Below are positions 27,267 through 34,917 of a DNA stretch of 64,000 nucleotides, piece by piece; position 1 is the first letter of the stretch; each line of letters begins with the position of its first letter. The DNA is from CAZIUL01 sp964542475 (GTDB taxonomy: Bacteria > Planctomycetota > B15-G4 > CAYZWU01): positions 14,173 through 78,172 of the forward strand of contig CAZIUL010000017.1 of NCBI GenBank assembly GCA_964542475.1, written 5' to 3'. The notes under the pieces are model-generated. The model made no database searches and had not been told where the DNA came from. It worked only from the letters and a program-made list of their open reading frames with translations. Made by a program: the position numbers and the translations under genes.

Positions 27267-28526
27267 ATGACCGGAAGGGAACGGATACTCAGGGCAATAG
27301 AGCACAAGGATCCGGGTGGAGTTCCAATCGACTTCGGCGGGACCATGGTCACCGGAATGCACGTGCTCTGCGTCGAGAAACTCCGCGACCACTACGGCCT
27401 CGAGAAGCGGCCGGTCAAGGCCTTCGAACCGTACCAGATGCTCGGCGAGATCGAGGAAGACCTCCTCGATGTCCTCGGCGCTGATACCGCGATCCTCGCG
27501 CCCCCCCGAACGATGTTCGGTTTCCGCAACGAAAACTGGAAGGAATGGAAGGCGCCATGGGGCCAGGAGCTGCTGGTCTCGGAACATTTCCAGACGACAA
27601 AAAGGGATAATGGCGACGTGCTGATATATCCGCAGGGAGACAGCTCCGCACCGCCGAGCGGCCACATGCCGTACAACAGCTACTTCTTCGACACGATTAT
27701 CCGGCAGGATCCCATCATCGAGGACAAGCTCGACCCGGAAGACAATCTCCAGGAGTTCGGACCGATATCGGACGCGGACCTCGAATACTACTGCAGCGAG
27801 GCAGAGCGGCTGTCGGCTTCAGGCCGGGCGGTCTGCACATCGGTTGCCGGCACGGGCTTCGGAGACATAGCCCTCGTACCCGCCCCGTTCCTCAAGCACC
27901 CGAAGGGGATCAGGGACATCACCGAGTGGTACATCTCCACAGCCATGCGGCAGGATTACATCCACGCGGTCTTTGACAGGCAGTGCAAGATCGCTGTCAA
28001 GAACCTCGAGAAGGTCCAAAATGCGGTGGGCGACAAGATAGATGTCCTCTTTGTCTGCGGCACGGACCTGGGCACGCAGGACTCGCAGTTCTGCTCGGTC
28101 GCCACATTCAACGAGCTGTGGGCGCCATACTACAAACGCGTCACCGGCTGGATTCACGAAAACACCTCCTGGAAGACATTCAAGCACTGCTGCGGCTCTG
28201 TCCGGCCCTTCATCGAGCCGTTCATCGACTGCGGTTTCGATATCGTGAATCCGGTTCAGTGTTCGGCGGCAGACATGGAACCTTGCGGGCTGAAGGAAAA
28301 GTACGGCAGCCGGATCACATTCTGGGGCGGCGGCGTCAACACCCAGAAAACCCTGCCCTTCGGCACTCCCGAAGAGGTTCGCGGCGAGGTGCTCGAGCAA
28401 TGCCGGATTTTTGCGCCGGGCGGCGGCTTTGTCTTCAACACGGTACACAACGCGCTGGCCAATTCGCCCCTGGAAAACCTCGTGGCGATGATCGAGGCGG
28501 TGAAGGAGTTCAACGGCGGAAAGTAG
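27267..28526 (+). CDS. Uroporphyrinogen decarboxylase-family (URO-D fold) protein
   Basis: A 419-residue protein with the URO-D/methyltransferase TIM-barrel fold, starting TGRERILRAIEHKDPGGVPIDFGG. The C-terminal part has KTFKHCCGSVRPFIEPFIDCGFDIVNPVQ and TFWGGGVNTQKTLPFGTPEEVR. True HemE enzymes are shorter (about 350), and these longer relatives cluster with MtaA/CmuA-type corrinoid methyltransferases and with unassigned proteins in sugar operons. The His-Cys-Cys in KHCCGS could bind zinc. A GAAAGGAG ribosome site precedes the ATG. Its place directly after a sugar porter suggests a role in carbohydrate or methoxylated-substrate metabolism rather than haem synthesis. Confidence 0.82.
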   Translation: MTGRERILRAIEHKDPGGVPIDFGGTMVTGMHVLCVEKLRDHYGLEKRPVKAFEPYQMLGEIEEDLLDVLGADTAILAPPRTMFGFRNENWKEWKAPWGQELLVSEHFQTTKRDNGDVLIYPQGDSSAPPSGHMPYNSYFFDTIIRQDPIIEDKLDPEDNLQEFGPISDADLEYYCSEAERLSASGRAVCTSVAGTGFGDIALVPAPFLKHPKGIRDITEWYISTAMRQDYIHAVFDRQCKIAVKNLEKVQNAVGDKIDVLFVCGTDLGTQDSQFCSVATFNELWAPYYKRVTGWIHENTSWKTFKHCCGSVRPFIEPFIDCGFDIVNPVQCSAADMEPCGLKEKYGSRITFWGGGVNTQKTLPFGTPEEVRGEVLEQCRIFAPGGGFVFNTVHNALANSPLENLVAMIEAVKEFNGGK

Positions 28527-28543
28527 CCGGGCTGGAGCCCGGC
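28526..28543. terminator. GC hairpin after the UroD-family gene, possible terminator
   Basis: GCCGGGCT and AGCCCGGC form a perfect stem around a two-base centre, beginning one base after the UroD-family stop. A C-run, not a T-run, follows, so intrinsic termination is doubtful. A Rho-dependent stop or an RNA-end structure is possible. Confidence 0.35.
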
Positions 28544-28582
28544 GCCCCCCCCCTTCCCCCGGGACCGACAGGCCTCAGCTGT

Positions 28583-29293
28583 TCATCCGCTGATTTCCCA
28601 CGGTTTCAGAATACCGTCATCGAGCTGGTAAACACTTCCCATGCTTTTCGCAAGTTCCTGGGAATGTGTCGCAAGGACTAGCGCCACTCCCTCCTGCTTG
28701 TTCAGCTCCTTCAAGAGCCGGGTCATCTCGGCTGATGCCATACGGTCGAGTGCGCCTGTGGGTTCGTCCGCGAGAAGCAGGCACGGCCGGTTGATCAGCG
28801 CCCGCACAAGTGCTGCGCGCTGGCGCTCGCCCACGCTGAGCTGCGAGGGCAGATGGCCGGATCTGTGCCCGAGCCCCACGCGCTCCAGCAGCATGGCGGC
28901 CCGCTCCTGCACGGCATCTCCGCGGGGTGGGGCATACCCGGCCAAAGTCGGGACAAGCACGTTTTCCATGACAGTGAGCTGGCTCAAAAGGTGATGGAGC
29001 TGAAAAACGAAACCCACCTCCTGGTTGCGAATCCTGGCGAGCTCCCGGGGTTCGAGCCCTGACAGCTCCCTGCCCCCCATCCTCACCCTTCCGGAAGATG
29101 GCTGATCCAGCGCGCCCATGATGTTGAGCAGCGTGCTCTTTCCCGATCCGGAAGGGCCGACTATGGCCAGGGTCTGGCCGGGTTTGATCGCAAGGTTGAC
29201 CTCCATCAGCACGGGCACGGTAGCGATGCCATCGCATGACGCGTACTCCTTGGTAACCCCTGTCAGCTCCAGAATATATCCGTTTTCAGCCAT
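28583..29293 (-). CDS. lolD: LolD/MacB-type ABC transporter ATP-binding protein
   Basis: A 236-residue ATPase with Walker A GPSGSGKST (46-54), Q-loop at Q98, signature LSVGERQ (152-158), Walker B LLLADEP (172-178) and the H-loop ATHS. The sequence is typical of the LolD/MacB/FtsE branch that works with FtsX-type permeases to extract lipids or lipoproteins. Its stop codon overlaps an ATG (ATGAACAGC) matching the start of the permease now found 14.5 kb away, after which the sequence becomes unrelated. It should therefore pair with the permease at 10737-14105. Upstream neighbours are beta-propeller and isoprenoid genes. Confidence 0.9.
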   Translation of the reverse strand: MAENGYILELTGVTKEYASCDGIATVPVLMEVNLAIKPGQTLAIVGPSGSGKSTLLNIMGALDQPSSGRVRMGGRELSGLEPRELARIRNQEVGFVFQLHHLLSQLTVMENVLVPTLAGYAPPRGDAVQERAAMLLERVGLGHRSGHLPSQLSVGERQRAALVRALINRPCLLLADEPTGALDRMASAEMTRLLKELNKQEGVALVLATHSQELAKSMGSVYQLDDGILKPWEISG

Positions 29294-29318
29294 TCCAAAC
29301 CTCGTTAATGATCAAAAG

Positions 29319-29340
29319 ATCCGTGTTCATCCGTGGTTCT
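29319..29340 (+). repeat. Short dispersed repeat, copy b
   Basis: Identical over 22 bp to 9262-9283 (core ATCCGTGTTCATCCGTGGTT). It lies between the stop of the beta-propeller gene at 29358 and the start of lolD. The shared position behind propeller genes suggests the two loci share ancestry or that the motif spreads in 3' regions. Confidence 0.5.
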
Positions 29341-29357
29341 CTTTCTCTTCCTCCAGC

Positions 29358-30560
29358 CTACAGCCTATCCTCGAACGCATACACGGCTCCATCCGTCGCA
29401 CCCACAACGACCCGGCGTTCGGCAACAGCGGGGGATGCGATCACGGGCTCGCCGATTTCGTAGCACCAGAGCTCTTTTCCGTCATCGAGGCTCAGCATGT
29501 AGAATCGGCCGTCGTCGGATCCCACGAGCACCTTGTCACCCACGAGAACAGGGCTCGAATCCACAGCTCCCTGGGTTTGAAAGGTCCAGACTCCTTTGCC
29601 GGTGTCGCGCCGCACGCAGTGGACGCGCCGGTCGCGGCAGCCGAATACCACGAACTCCCTGCCCAGACATGCCGTGGAAAAAAAGGTGCCGTCTCCTTCG
29701 TAGGACCAGAGGATCTTTTTCAATGCCGCGTCCACGCACAGGAATCGGCCGTCGTACTGGCCCACGTAAACATGCTCTCCGTCGAAAAGGGGCGAGGCGG
29801 CGATGTAGGAGCCGGCGTCGATGCGGGCCGCGCAGCTTCCGTCCGAACCCGACACAAAGTGGACCAGTGCATCACACCCTCCGAACACGACCATCCCTTT
29901 TGCCACGGCAGGCATGCCGTTGATGTAGCTCTCCGATTCGTAAGTCCAGAGCTCGTCACCGCTCTTTGCGCCGAAGCAGTAGAGCTTGTTGTCATAGCTG
30001 CCCACCACGATCCGCGCTTCGTTCTCCTCGTGCCCGGCATTCATGTCACCAAAAAAAATCCGGTTGACCCCGCCGACGATCTTGCCTCCTGTTACGCGCT
30101 TCCACTTGAGCTTCCCCGTACGCGCGTCAACAGCATACAGGTTACAGTCGGAGGATCCCACGAACAGCGTGCCGCCAAGGAGCAGCGGAGAGCTCTCCAC
30201 AGCTCCGCCCGTCACAAACCGCCAGAGCTTGTCGCCGCTTTCAAGGTCCAAGGCGTAGAGGCCGCCGTCATCCGATCCCACGAACACACGGCCGTTTGCT
30301 ATCACCGCGGAGGAGGCGACAGGTCCGCCTGTCTCGAACCTCCAGGAAAGCTTCAGCCCGTCGGAGAACCTTGTATCCGAGCATCCGTCAAGATGCGGTG
30401 TGCGGTGGAACATGGGCCATGTATCGTCCGGGCTCCCGCTCTTGCCCATTGCATCATCTTCCAAGGCGGGAGGCAGCGGTTCCTCGGTGCCGCACATGCA
30501 AAGGCACAGCGCGATCCCAAGAAGCGTAACAGGGGCGGCAACGGACAGCGCTTTTCTCAT
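29358..30560 (-). CDS. Exported BamB/PQQ-like beta-propeller, probable lipoprotein
   Basis: A 400-residue exported protein. The N-terminal signal (about 1-22) contains cysteines in LCLCMCG that could be lipidated, though the lipobox is not classical. The propeller starts with TWPMFHRTPHLDG and has very regular blades such as ALDLESGDKLWRFVTGG, AVDARTGKLKWKRVTGG and CFGAKSGDELWTY. The ATG overlaps the stop of the cyclase-like gene by four bases (ATGA), showing tight coupling. BamB-like proteins often act as scaffolds in envelope assembly. Its place directly upstream of lolD fits a helper of the LolD/FtsX transporter. Confidence 0.83.
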   Translation of the reverse strand: MRKALSVAAPVTLLGIALCLCMCGTEEPLPPALEDDAMGKSGSPDDTWPMFHRTPHLDGCSDTRFSDGLKLSWRFETGGPVASSAVIANGRVFVGSDDGGLYALDLESGDKLWRFVTGGAVESSPLLLGGTLFVGSSDCNLYAVDARTGKLKWKRVTGGKIVGGVNRIFFGDMNAGHEENEARIVVGSYDNKLYCFGAKSGDELWTYESESYINGMPAVAKGMVVFGGCDALVHFVSGSDGSCAARIDAGSYIAASPLFDGEHVYVGQYDGRFLCVDAALKKILWSYEGDGTFFSTACLGREFVVFGCRDRRVHCVRRDTGKGVWTFQTQGAVDSSPVLVGDKVLVGSDDGRFYMLSLDDGKELWCYEIGEPVIASPAVAERRVVVGATDGAVYAFEDRL

Positions 30561-32362
30561 TCGATCAGCCTTTCCACCCGCTCCAGGGCCATGAGGGAAA
30601 AGATCACCGGGTAGAGCTCCTCGAAATACCAGAGTTTGGCAAAGTAGAGGCCTATCGGCGCGGGCTTCATCTCTGTTCCTTCACGGGTGTTCTCGATAAG
30701 CCATGAGATGCCGCTTGACACTGCCCGGGAGCCGCCCGGCGCATGTCCGGCCAGCGTGTGCACGGAAAGAGCGGTCTCCTCGATCGTTGAACCCGCACCC
30801 TTCTCAGACCCCCATCCCCCATCCCGGTTCTGTGCGCTTGAAAGCCAAAAAGCGGCCCTATCCATCACGCACCTCATGTCGCTTTTGAAAGGCCTTGGGA
30901 GCCCGGACAAGGCGGACAGCACGCGGGCTGTTCCGTAAACCGGATTTTCCATCCCTTCCACTGACTCGTTCCCGAACCACAGCGGAATCCAGGCCCCGTT
31001 TTTTTGCTGAACCCTCCTGAGATAAGCCGCGCCCCTGCACATGAAACCGGCTGCCTTCTCATTCAGAGGCAAAGGCAGGACATCTTCAGAGGACCAGGCG
31101 CTTGCTGCGGAGAGGGCGTGAGCGGTCAGGTCCGGAGCGCTTCTGTCAAAGGCGAGCCGGTTCCAGCCCCGGCAGAAGGTGGGAACGCCGCCGTCGCGGT
31201 TCTGAAGCGATGTGAGCCACGCAACCCCGGCACAAGCCGCCTCCCTGATACGCTCGTTCCGCAAACCCAGGTGATACATCGCGAGCAGCGCCCCGGAGGT
31301 GTCATCCGCATCAGGCACACCGCCCGGCAGATCGGTCCACGCCCACCCGCCGGGCTTGGCCATGGTGTAAGGATCGATCGCCCGGGTTTGCCCGCGGACG
31401 AGCCAGTCGGCAGTCGCCCGGCGAGCCGGTTCGTCCAGCAGATCGTGAAACGAGGAGCTGTTCGCTATACTGTTCACGGAAAGGGTTGTCACCCACGTTG
31501 CAAGGTTGGTGTCAATGGGCCAGCTTCCATCATCCCTCATCGATCGGATGAGGAACTCCACCCCTTTTTTCAGCACAGGATGATCCTTCCTGCCTGCCGC
31601 TGCCAGGGACATCACAACGAAGCTCGTCAGGGGGATCGCTTCCAGAAATCCACCGCTTTCGGGCTGGATCTCGCTCAGCAGGCGAAGCGTTCTCTCTCTT
31701 GTCAGGCCGCGGATCAGGCGGGTTACAGGGTTGGCAGGAGGCGACAGGTGATGCCTCGTCTGGCCGATGGCAACGAGAGCGGGCAGGGCATAGCTCACCA
31801 CTGTGAGGCGCATCCATCTCATCAGAACACGCGGCATGGCTGCCAGCTCGAACGGAAGCGGTTTTACCTCCTGCCAGGCCCGGCGCCCCTCGCCGAAACG
31901 CCCGCTCAGCGCGCACATGGTCAATATCGGCACGGAGAAGGTGCGGTCCCCTCCATAGCAGCTGCTGATCGCTTTTGCCAGCGAGCGCGCATCCAGGCCG
32001 CCCGCCTCCTTCTCTATCCATTGGCCCGCCTCGAGCGCCGTGTCCCTGAAGCGCTCAGGTTCTCCCGCAGCAGCAAGCGCGGCCCAGCACAGGGTGGTGG
32101 TGCTGATGTTGCTTCTGCTGATCACGGTGTCGCCGAACCCGTTGTCAGGATTCCGGTTCTTTTCCAGCCATGCCAGTCCGCTCTCGATCCGCTTGGAATG
32201 GCTTTCCCTGTCAGCCAGCGCAAGGGCGCACACCGCGGTTGCGGTCGAAAGCGCGCTGCTTGAAAGCTTTCCCTCCCAGAACCCCTCATCGCTGCGAGCG
32301 CTGAGAAGCATCCCGCGCGTGTTGGCAACTGTTCGGTGGAAAGCTTTCCTGTCTATATCCAT
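30557..32362 (-). CDS. Squalene-hopene-cyclase-like (class II terpene cyclase) protein
   Basis: A 601-residue protein built of alpha/alpha-barrel repeats of the prenyltransferase/squalene-cyclase fold. The D-x-D-D protonation motif of class II cyclases is present as PDADDTSG (Asp351, 353, 354). QW-like repeats are visible: SGGFLEAIPLTSFV, DGSWPIDTNLATW, DGGVPTFCRGWN, NGAWIPLWFGN (followed by NPVYGTARVLSAL, as in hopene cyclases) and DGGWGSEKGAG. Known squalene-hopene cyclases are about 630-720 residues, so this is slightly short. It probably cyclises a linear isoprenoid by protonation. No squalene synthase gene is in the window. A polyprenyl diphosphate synthase is two genes upstream, so the substrate could be a polyprenyl diphosphate or squalene made elsewhere. 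Confidence 0.82.
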   Translation of the reverse strand: MDIDRKAFHRTVANTRGMLLSARSDEGFWEGKLSSSALSTATAVCALALADRESHSKRIESGLAWLEKNRNPDNGFGDTVISRSNISTTTLCWAALAAAGEPERFRDTALEAGQWIEKEAGGLDARSLAKAISSCYGGDRTFSVPILTMCALSGRFGEGRRAWQEVKPLPFELAAMPRVLMRWMRLTVVSYALPALVAIGQTRHHLSPPANPVTRLIRGLTRERTLRLLSEIQPESGGFLEAIPLTSFVVMSLAAAGRKDHPVLKKGVEFLIRSMRDDGSWPIDTNLATWVTTLSVNSIANSSSFHDLLDEPARRATADWLVRGQTRAIDPYTMAKPGGWAWTDLPGGVPDADDTSGALLAMYHLGLRNERIREAACAGVAWLTSLQNRDGGVPTFCRGWNRLAFDRSAPDLTAHALSAASAWSSEDVLPLPLNEKAAGFMCRGAAYLRRVQQKNGAWIPLWFGNESVEGMENPVYGTARVLSALSGLPRPFKSDMRCVMDRAAFWLSSAQNRDGGWGSEKGAGSTIEETALSVHTLAGHAPGGSRAVSSGISWLIENTREGTEMKPAPIGLYFAKLWYFEELYPVIFSLMALERVERLIE

Positions 32363-32374
32363 GTGTGCCTTGTT

Positions 32375-33223
32375 TCAAGGGGCCAGATGTCCAAGGGCAA
32401 GCAACCCGTAAAAGTTGTACTCGCAGTCAGCCACGCCATCAGCCCGCACCGCACCGTATCCGCCATCGCCTGTCCGAAGCCCGGTCACGAAACGAAGGCA
32501 GGGCTCCCTCCTCTCACCGAGCGGAACACCCATCCTTGCCAGAGCGTGAAGAGCCGTTGCAGTGGATAACAGGTCAGGCACGGGCATCAGGTCTACGGCA
32601 AAGAACCCTCCCTGCTCATGACAGCGCTCAAGGAGCCGGCTCCCCAGCTCTTCCCTGCGCTCGCTCGCACCTCCCAGCTCTTCGAGAAGATATGCTGCAG
32701 CGGCAATGAGCGGGGTCGGGTCCGCGGCCGAGCTCTTTACATTTACATCACCTGCCAAGGCCTGGGCATCCGGCAGAGACACACCCAGGTCCTGGTAGGC
32801 CCCGAGGGCGAGGAAGCCGTTGTAAACGGAGCCCGCATTATCGTTGCCGCAGCCCGGGCTGTTAAAGTAGCCGCCGCTGCTCGTACGGCAGCTTTCTATC
32901 CGTTTCAGTACGGCTTCCCGAACATCGGGAGGCGCCTCCCTACCGGGAAGGTCGGCCCAGCACCTGCCGAGGCAAGCAAGGTGCACCAGGTCAAGCGATT
33001 CCCCTCCATGAAAGGAACGGATGAACTTTTCGATCGCCTCGTCCGGCAGCTCCGCATTCAGGGCGATGAGGGATTCCATGCCGAAAACCGTGTAGTAGAG
33101 GTCGCTCTCATCACCACGCCCCCTGAAACCGCCATCCGGCATGAGACGGGAGCGCACGAACCGGACAATCGGTTCATCAGAGCCGTCAAGAAATGTCGTC
33201 GCCCGTGCCGCCGCACGGAGCAT
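32375..33223 (-). CDS. Prenyltransferase-beta-subunit-like alpha/alpha-barrel protein
   Basis: A 282-residue protein similar to the beta subunit of protein geranylgeranyltransferases. It has DGGFRGRGDESDLYYTVFGM, a block characteristic of that family, SGGYFNSPGCGNDNAGSVYN, and the final repeat DGGYGAVRADGVADCEYNFY. In eukaryotic enzymes zinc is held by Asp, Cys and His, and a full set is not clear here. Bacterial homologues beside squalene-cyclase-like genes have no assigned reaction. The start at 33223 has TCAGG seven bases upstream; an ATG at 33241 is the alternative. Both overlap the upstream synthase gene. It could handle the same isoprenoid as its neighbours. Confidence 0.78.
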   Translation of the reverse strand: MLRAAARATTFLDGSDEPIVRFVRSRLMPDGGFRGRGDESDLYYTVFGMESLIALNAELPDEAIEKFIRSFHGGESLDLVHLACLGRCWADLPGREAPPDVREAVLKRIESCRTSSGGYFNSPGCGNDNAGSVYNGFLALGAYQDLGVSLPDAQALAGDVNVKSSAADPTPLIAAAAYLLEELGGASERREELGSRLLERCHEQGGFFAVDLMPVPDLLSTATALHALARMGVPLGERREPCLRFVTGLRTGDGGYGAVRADGVADCEYNFYGLLALGHLAP

Positions 33224-34907
33224 TTTTAGCCTGATGGTCATTGCAGCAGCCCATCACAGATACGTCACTGAAGATCTTGCCCACAACCCTGTACAGCACG
33301 GTTCTGAGAACAGGGCTGTCCATTGAACGTATGGTCTGAGCAGCCTGCTTCCTGTACCGGTCAAGCATAGCGCGCGCGGTGTCAAGCACGCCGTATTGCT
33401 TCATGACGCGCAAGAGATCGCCTTCAGCCCCTGCCCCTGTGTTCTTCCCGCGCCACCACGACTCCACCATCTCTTTTTCATCGCCTTGGGCGCGCTCGTG
33501 TGCAAGGGCCGGTAAAAGGGACGGTCCCAGCGAAGAGGGGTCGCGCAATCCGGTGTTGTCCTCGAGCCCGCTGTCCGCGATGTCGTCGCGTATCTGGTAC
33601 GCCACGCCCAGTGCATCGCTGTACTGGTGCAGCCCCTCCATGAGATCGCTGCCCGCATCCGCGCAGATCGCGCCCAGATGAAGCGCCACCTCGAACGCGG
33701 GCGCGGTCTTCTGCCTGAAGATGGAGAGCACCTCATCCGAGGACAGCGGTTTTCGATGAAGAAGCCAGCACAGCTCCTCGCCCTGTCCCATGCTGAGTGT
33801 GCAATGTCCGGCCGCGGCCGCCTGCAGCATACGAACCTTCTGCACGGGCGTCGCCTCGAGCTCGCCGATCAGGCGGTAACCTTCCCCCACCAGGAAATCG
33901 CCGACATTCACAGCCACGGGAACGCCGTACTCGGCATGCACCGTTTTGCTCCCGTACCGCTCAAGATCCCCGTCCTCGATGTCATCGTGAATCAGCGATG
34001 CCTTGTGAAACGATTCAACCGCGACCAGCAGCTTGCGCAGCCTTTGGGGCATGGCTTTGCCAACCAGGCTCTCGTACACGCACGCGGCCAGGAAGGGGCG
34101 CCAGCGCTTGCCTGATTTTGCAAGCCAGCGTCGGGCGATCCCCTCGGTTTCGCTCCTGACAGGGCCCATTGTCTCCTGCAGGGAACGTTCCGTGAAACAC
34201 TCCTTCACCTCCTGCCGCAACGCTTCGAGGTCAAGGCGCGGGGTATGGTCGGTGCCGCTCAGGTAGATGGCATCCCACAGATAGTCGAGATCAACCGCGG
34301 TGCGTTCGCACCCTTCCCTCAGCAGGGGAATGGCAATGCCGGGCACGGCCGCGGCATCCATGTAGGGAAAGACCTTCTCCAGCACGGAAAGACAGCTCAC
34401 ACCCACAACAGCCTCAACCCGGCCCGATTCGATGAGCGCCATGACCAGGGGCGACCCTTCGGCCACCATCACCACGTAACCCAGCCCCTTCGCTTCCGTT
34501 TGCAGCTCGTCGATGACGCAGCACCCGCACCCGGCGCAGATCAGGCCAAACTCGTCCACGGGCGCCTTGCACCTGTCCGGGTCGCGAAGACATTTGGGCA
34601 GAAGCAGCAGCCTGCGGTCGTACGGGATGCCCGCGAGAGCTGACCGCCACACCTCGCTGTACACGCAAACCGATGCGAACTCCCTGTAGCGTGCTTCCAG
34701 TCCGGCGCGGGAGAGGACGCGGTCTGCATGGGTAAGGAGTTCATCCATGCCAAGCGGCGCGGAGAGGCTCTTTTCCAGGACATACTCGCCGGCAGCGGTT
34801 CGCACCCTGTCCCGCTCCTCCCGGGTTCGGCAGATGTTGTCCTGGACCGCGCCTGTGAAAGGAGCCCGGCCGGACTCTGTTGCTTGTCTGTCAGCTTGTT
34901 CTCTCAT
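33186..34907 (-). CDS. DUF116 domain fused to a polyprenyl diphosphate synthase
   Basis: A 573-residue fusion. The N-terminal part (about 75-215) matches DUF116, with LLPKCLRDPDRC and LICAGCGCC giving a Cys cluster (C106, C113, C124, C127, C129, C130) suited to an iron-sulfur cluster or zinc. Residues 245-550 are a trans-isoprenyl diphosphate synthase with the first Asp-rich motif DDIED (308-312), NVGDFLVGEGYRL and the second motif DDIAD (440-444), so it looks catalytically competent. Ala and Ser at positions -5 and -4 before the first motif favour products longer than farnesyl diphosphate, such as geranylgeranyl diphosphate (inference). It ends with a Cys-containing tail (MGCCNDHQ). The ATG at 34907 follows the radical SAM stop by ten bases, with GAGGA as ribosome site. 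Confidence 0.88.
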   Translation of the reverse strand: MREQADRQATESGRAPFTGAVQDNICRTREERDRVRTAAGEYVLEKSLSAPLGMDELLTHADRVLSRAGLEARYREFASVCVYSEVWRSALAGIPYDRRLLLLPKCLRDPDRCKAPVDEFGLICAGCGCCVIDELQTEAKGLGYVVMVAEGSPLVMALIESGRVEAVVGVSCLSVLEKVFPYMDAAAVPGIAIPLLREGCERTAVDLDYLWDAIYLSGTDHTPRLDLEALRQEVKECFTERSLQETMGPVRSETEGIARRWLAKSGKRWRPFLAACVYESLVGKAMPQRLRKLLVAVESFHKASLIHDDIEDGDLERYGSKTVHAEYGVPVAVNVGDFLVGEGYRLIGELEATPVQKVRMLQAAAAGHCTLSMGQGEELCWLLHRKPLSSDEVLSIFRQKTAPAFEVALHLGAICADAGSDLMEGLHQYSDALGVAYQIRDDIADSGLEDNTGLRDPSSLGPSLLPALAHERAQGDEKEMVESWWRGKNTGAGAEGDLLRVMKQYGVLDTARAMLDRYRKQAAQTIRSMDSPVLRTVLYRVVGKIFSDVSVMGCCNDHQAKNAPCGGTGDDIS

Positions 34908-34917
34908 GTACGGTTCC

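Noticed and set aside
27267..28526. hemE (uroporphyrinogen decarboxylase for haem)
   Set aside because: Too long, sits in a sugar operon, and has a KHCCGS motif atypical of HemE.
29118..30614. A 498-codon plus-strand open frame
   Set aside because: Antisense to the propeller gene, which has clear blades and a four-base overlap with its neighbour.
31004..32263. A 419-codon plus-strand open frame
   Set aside because: Antisense to the cyclase-like gene with DADD and QW-like motifs.
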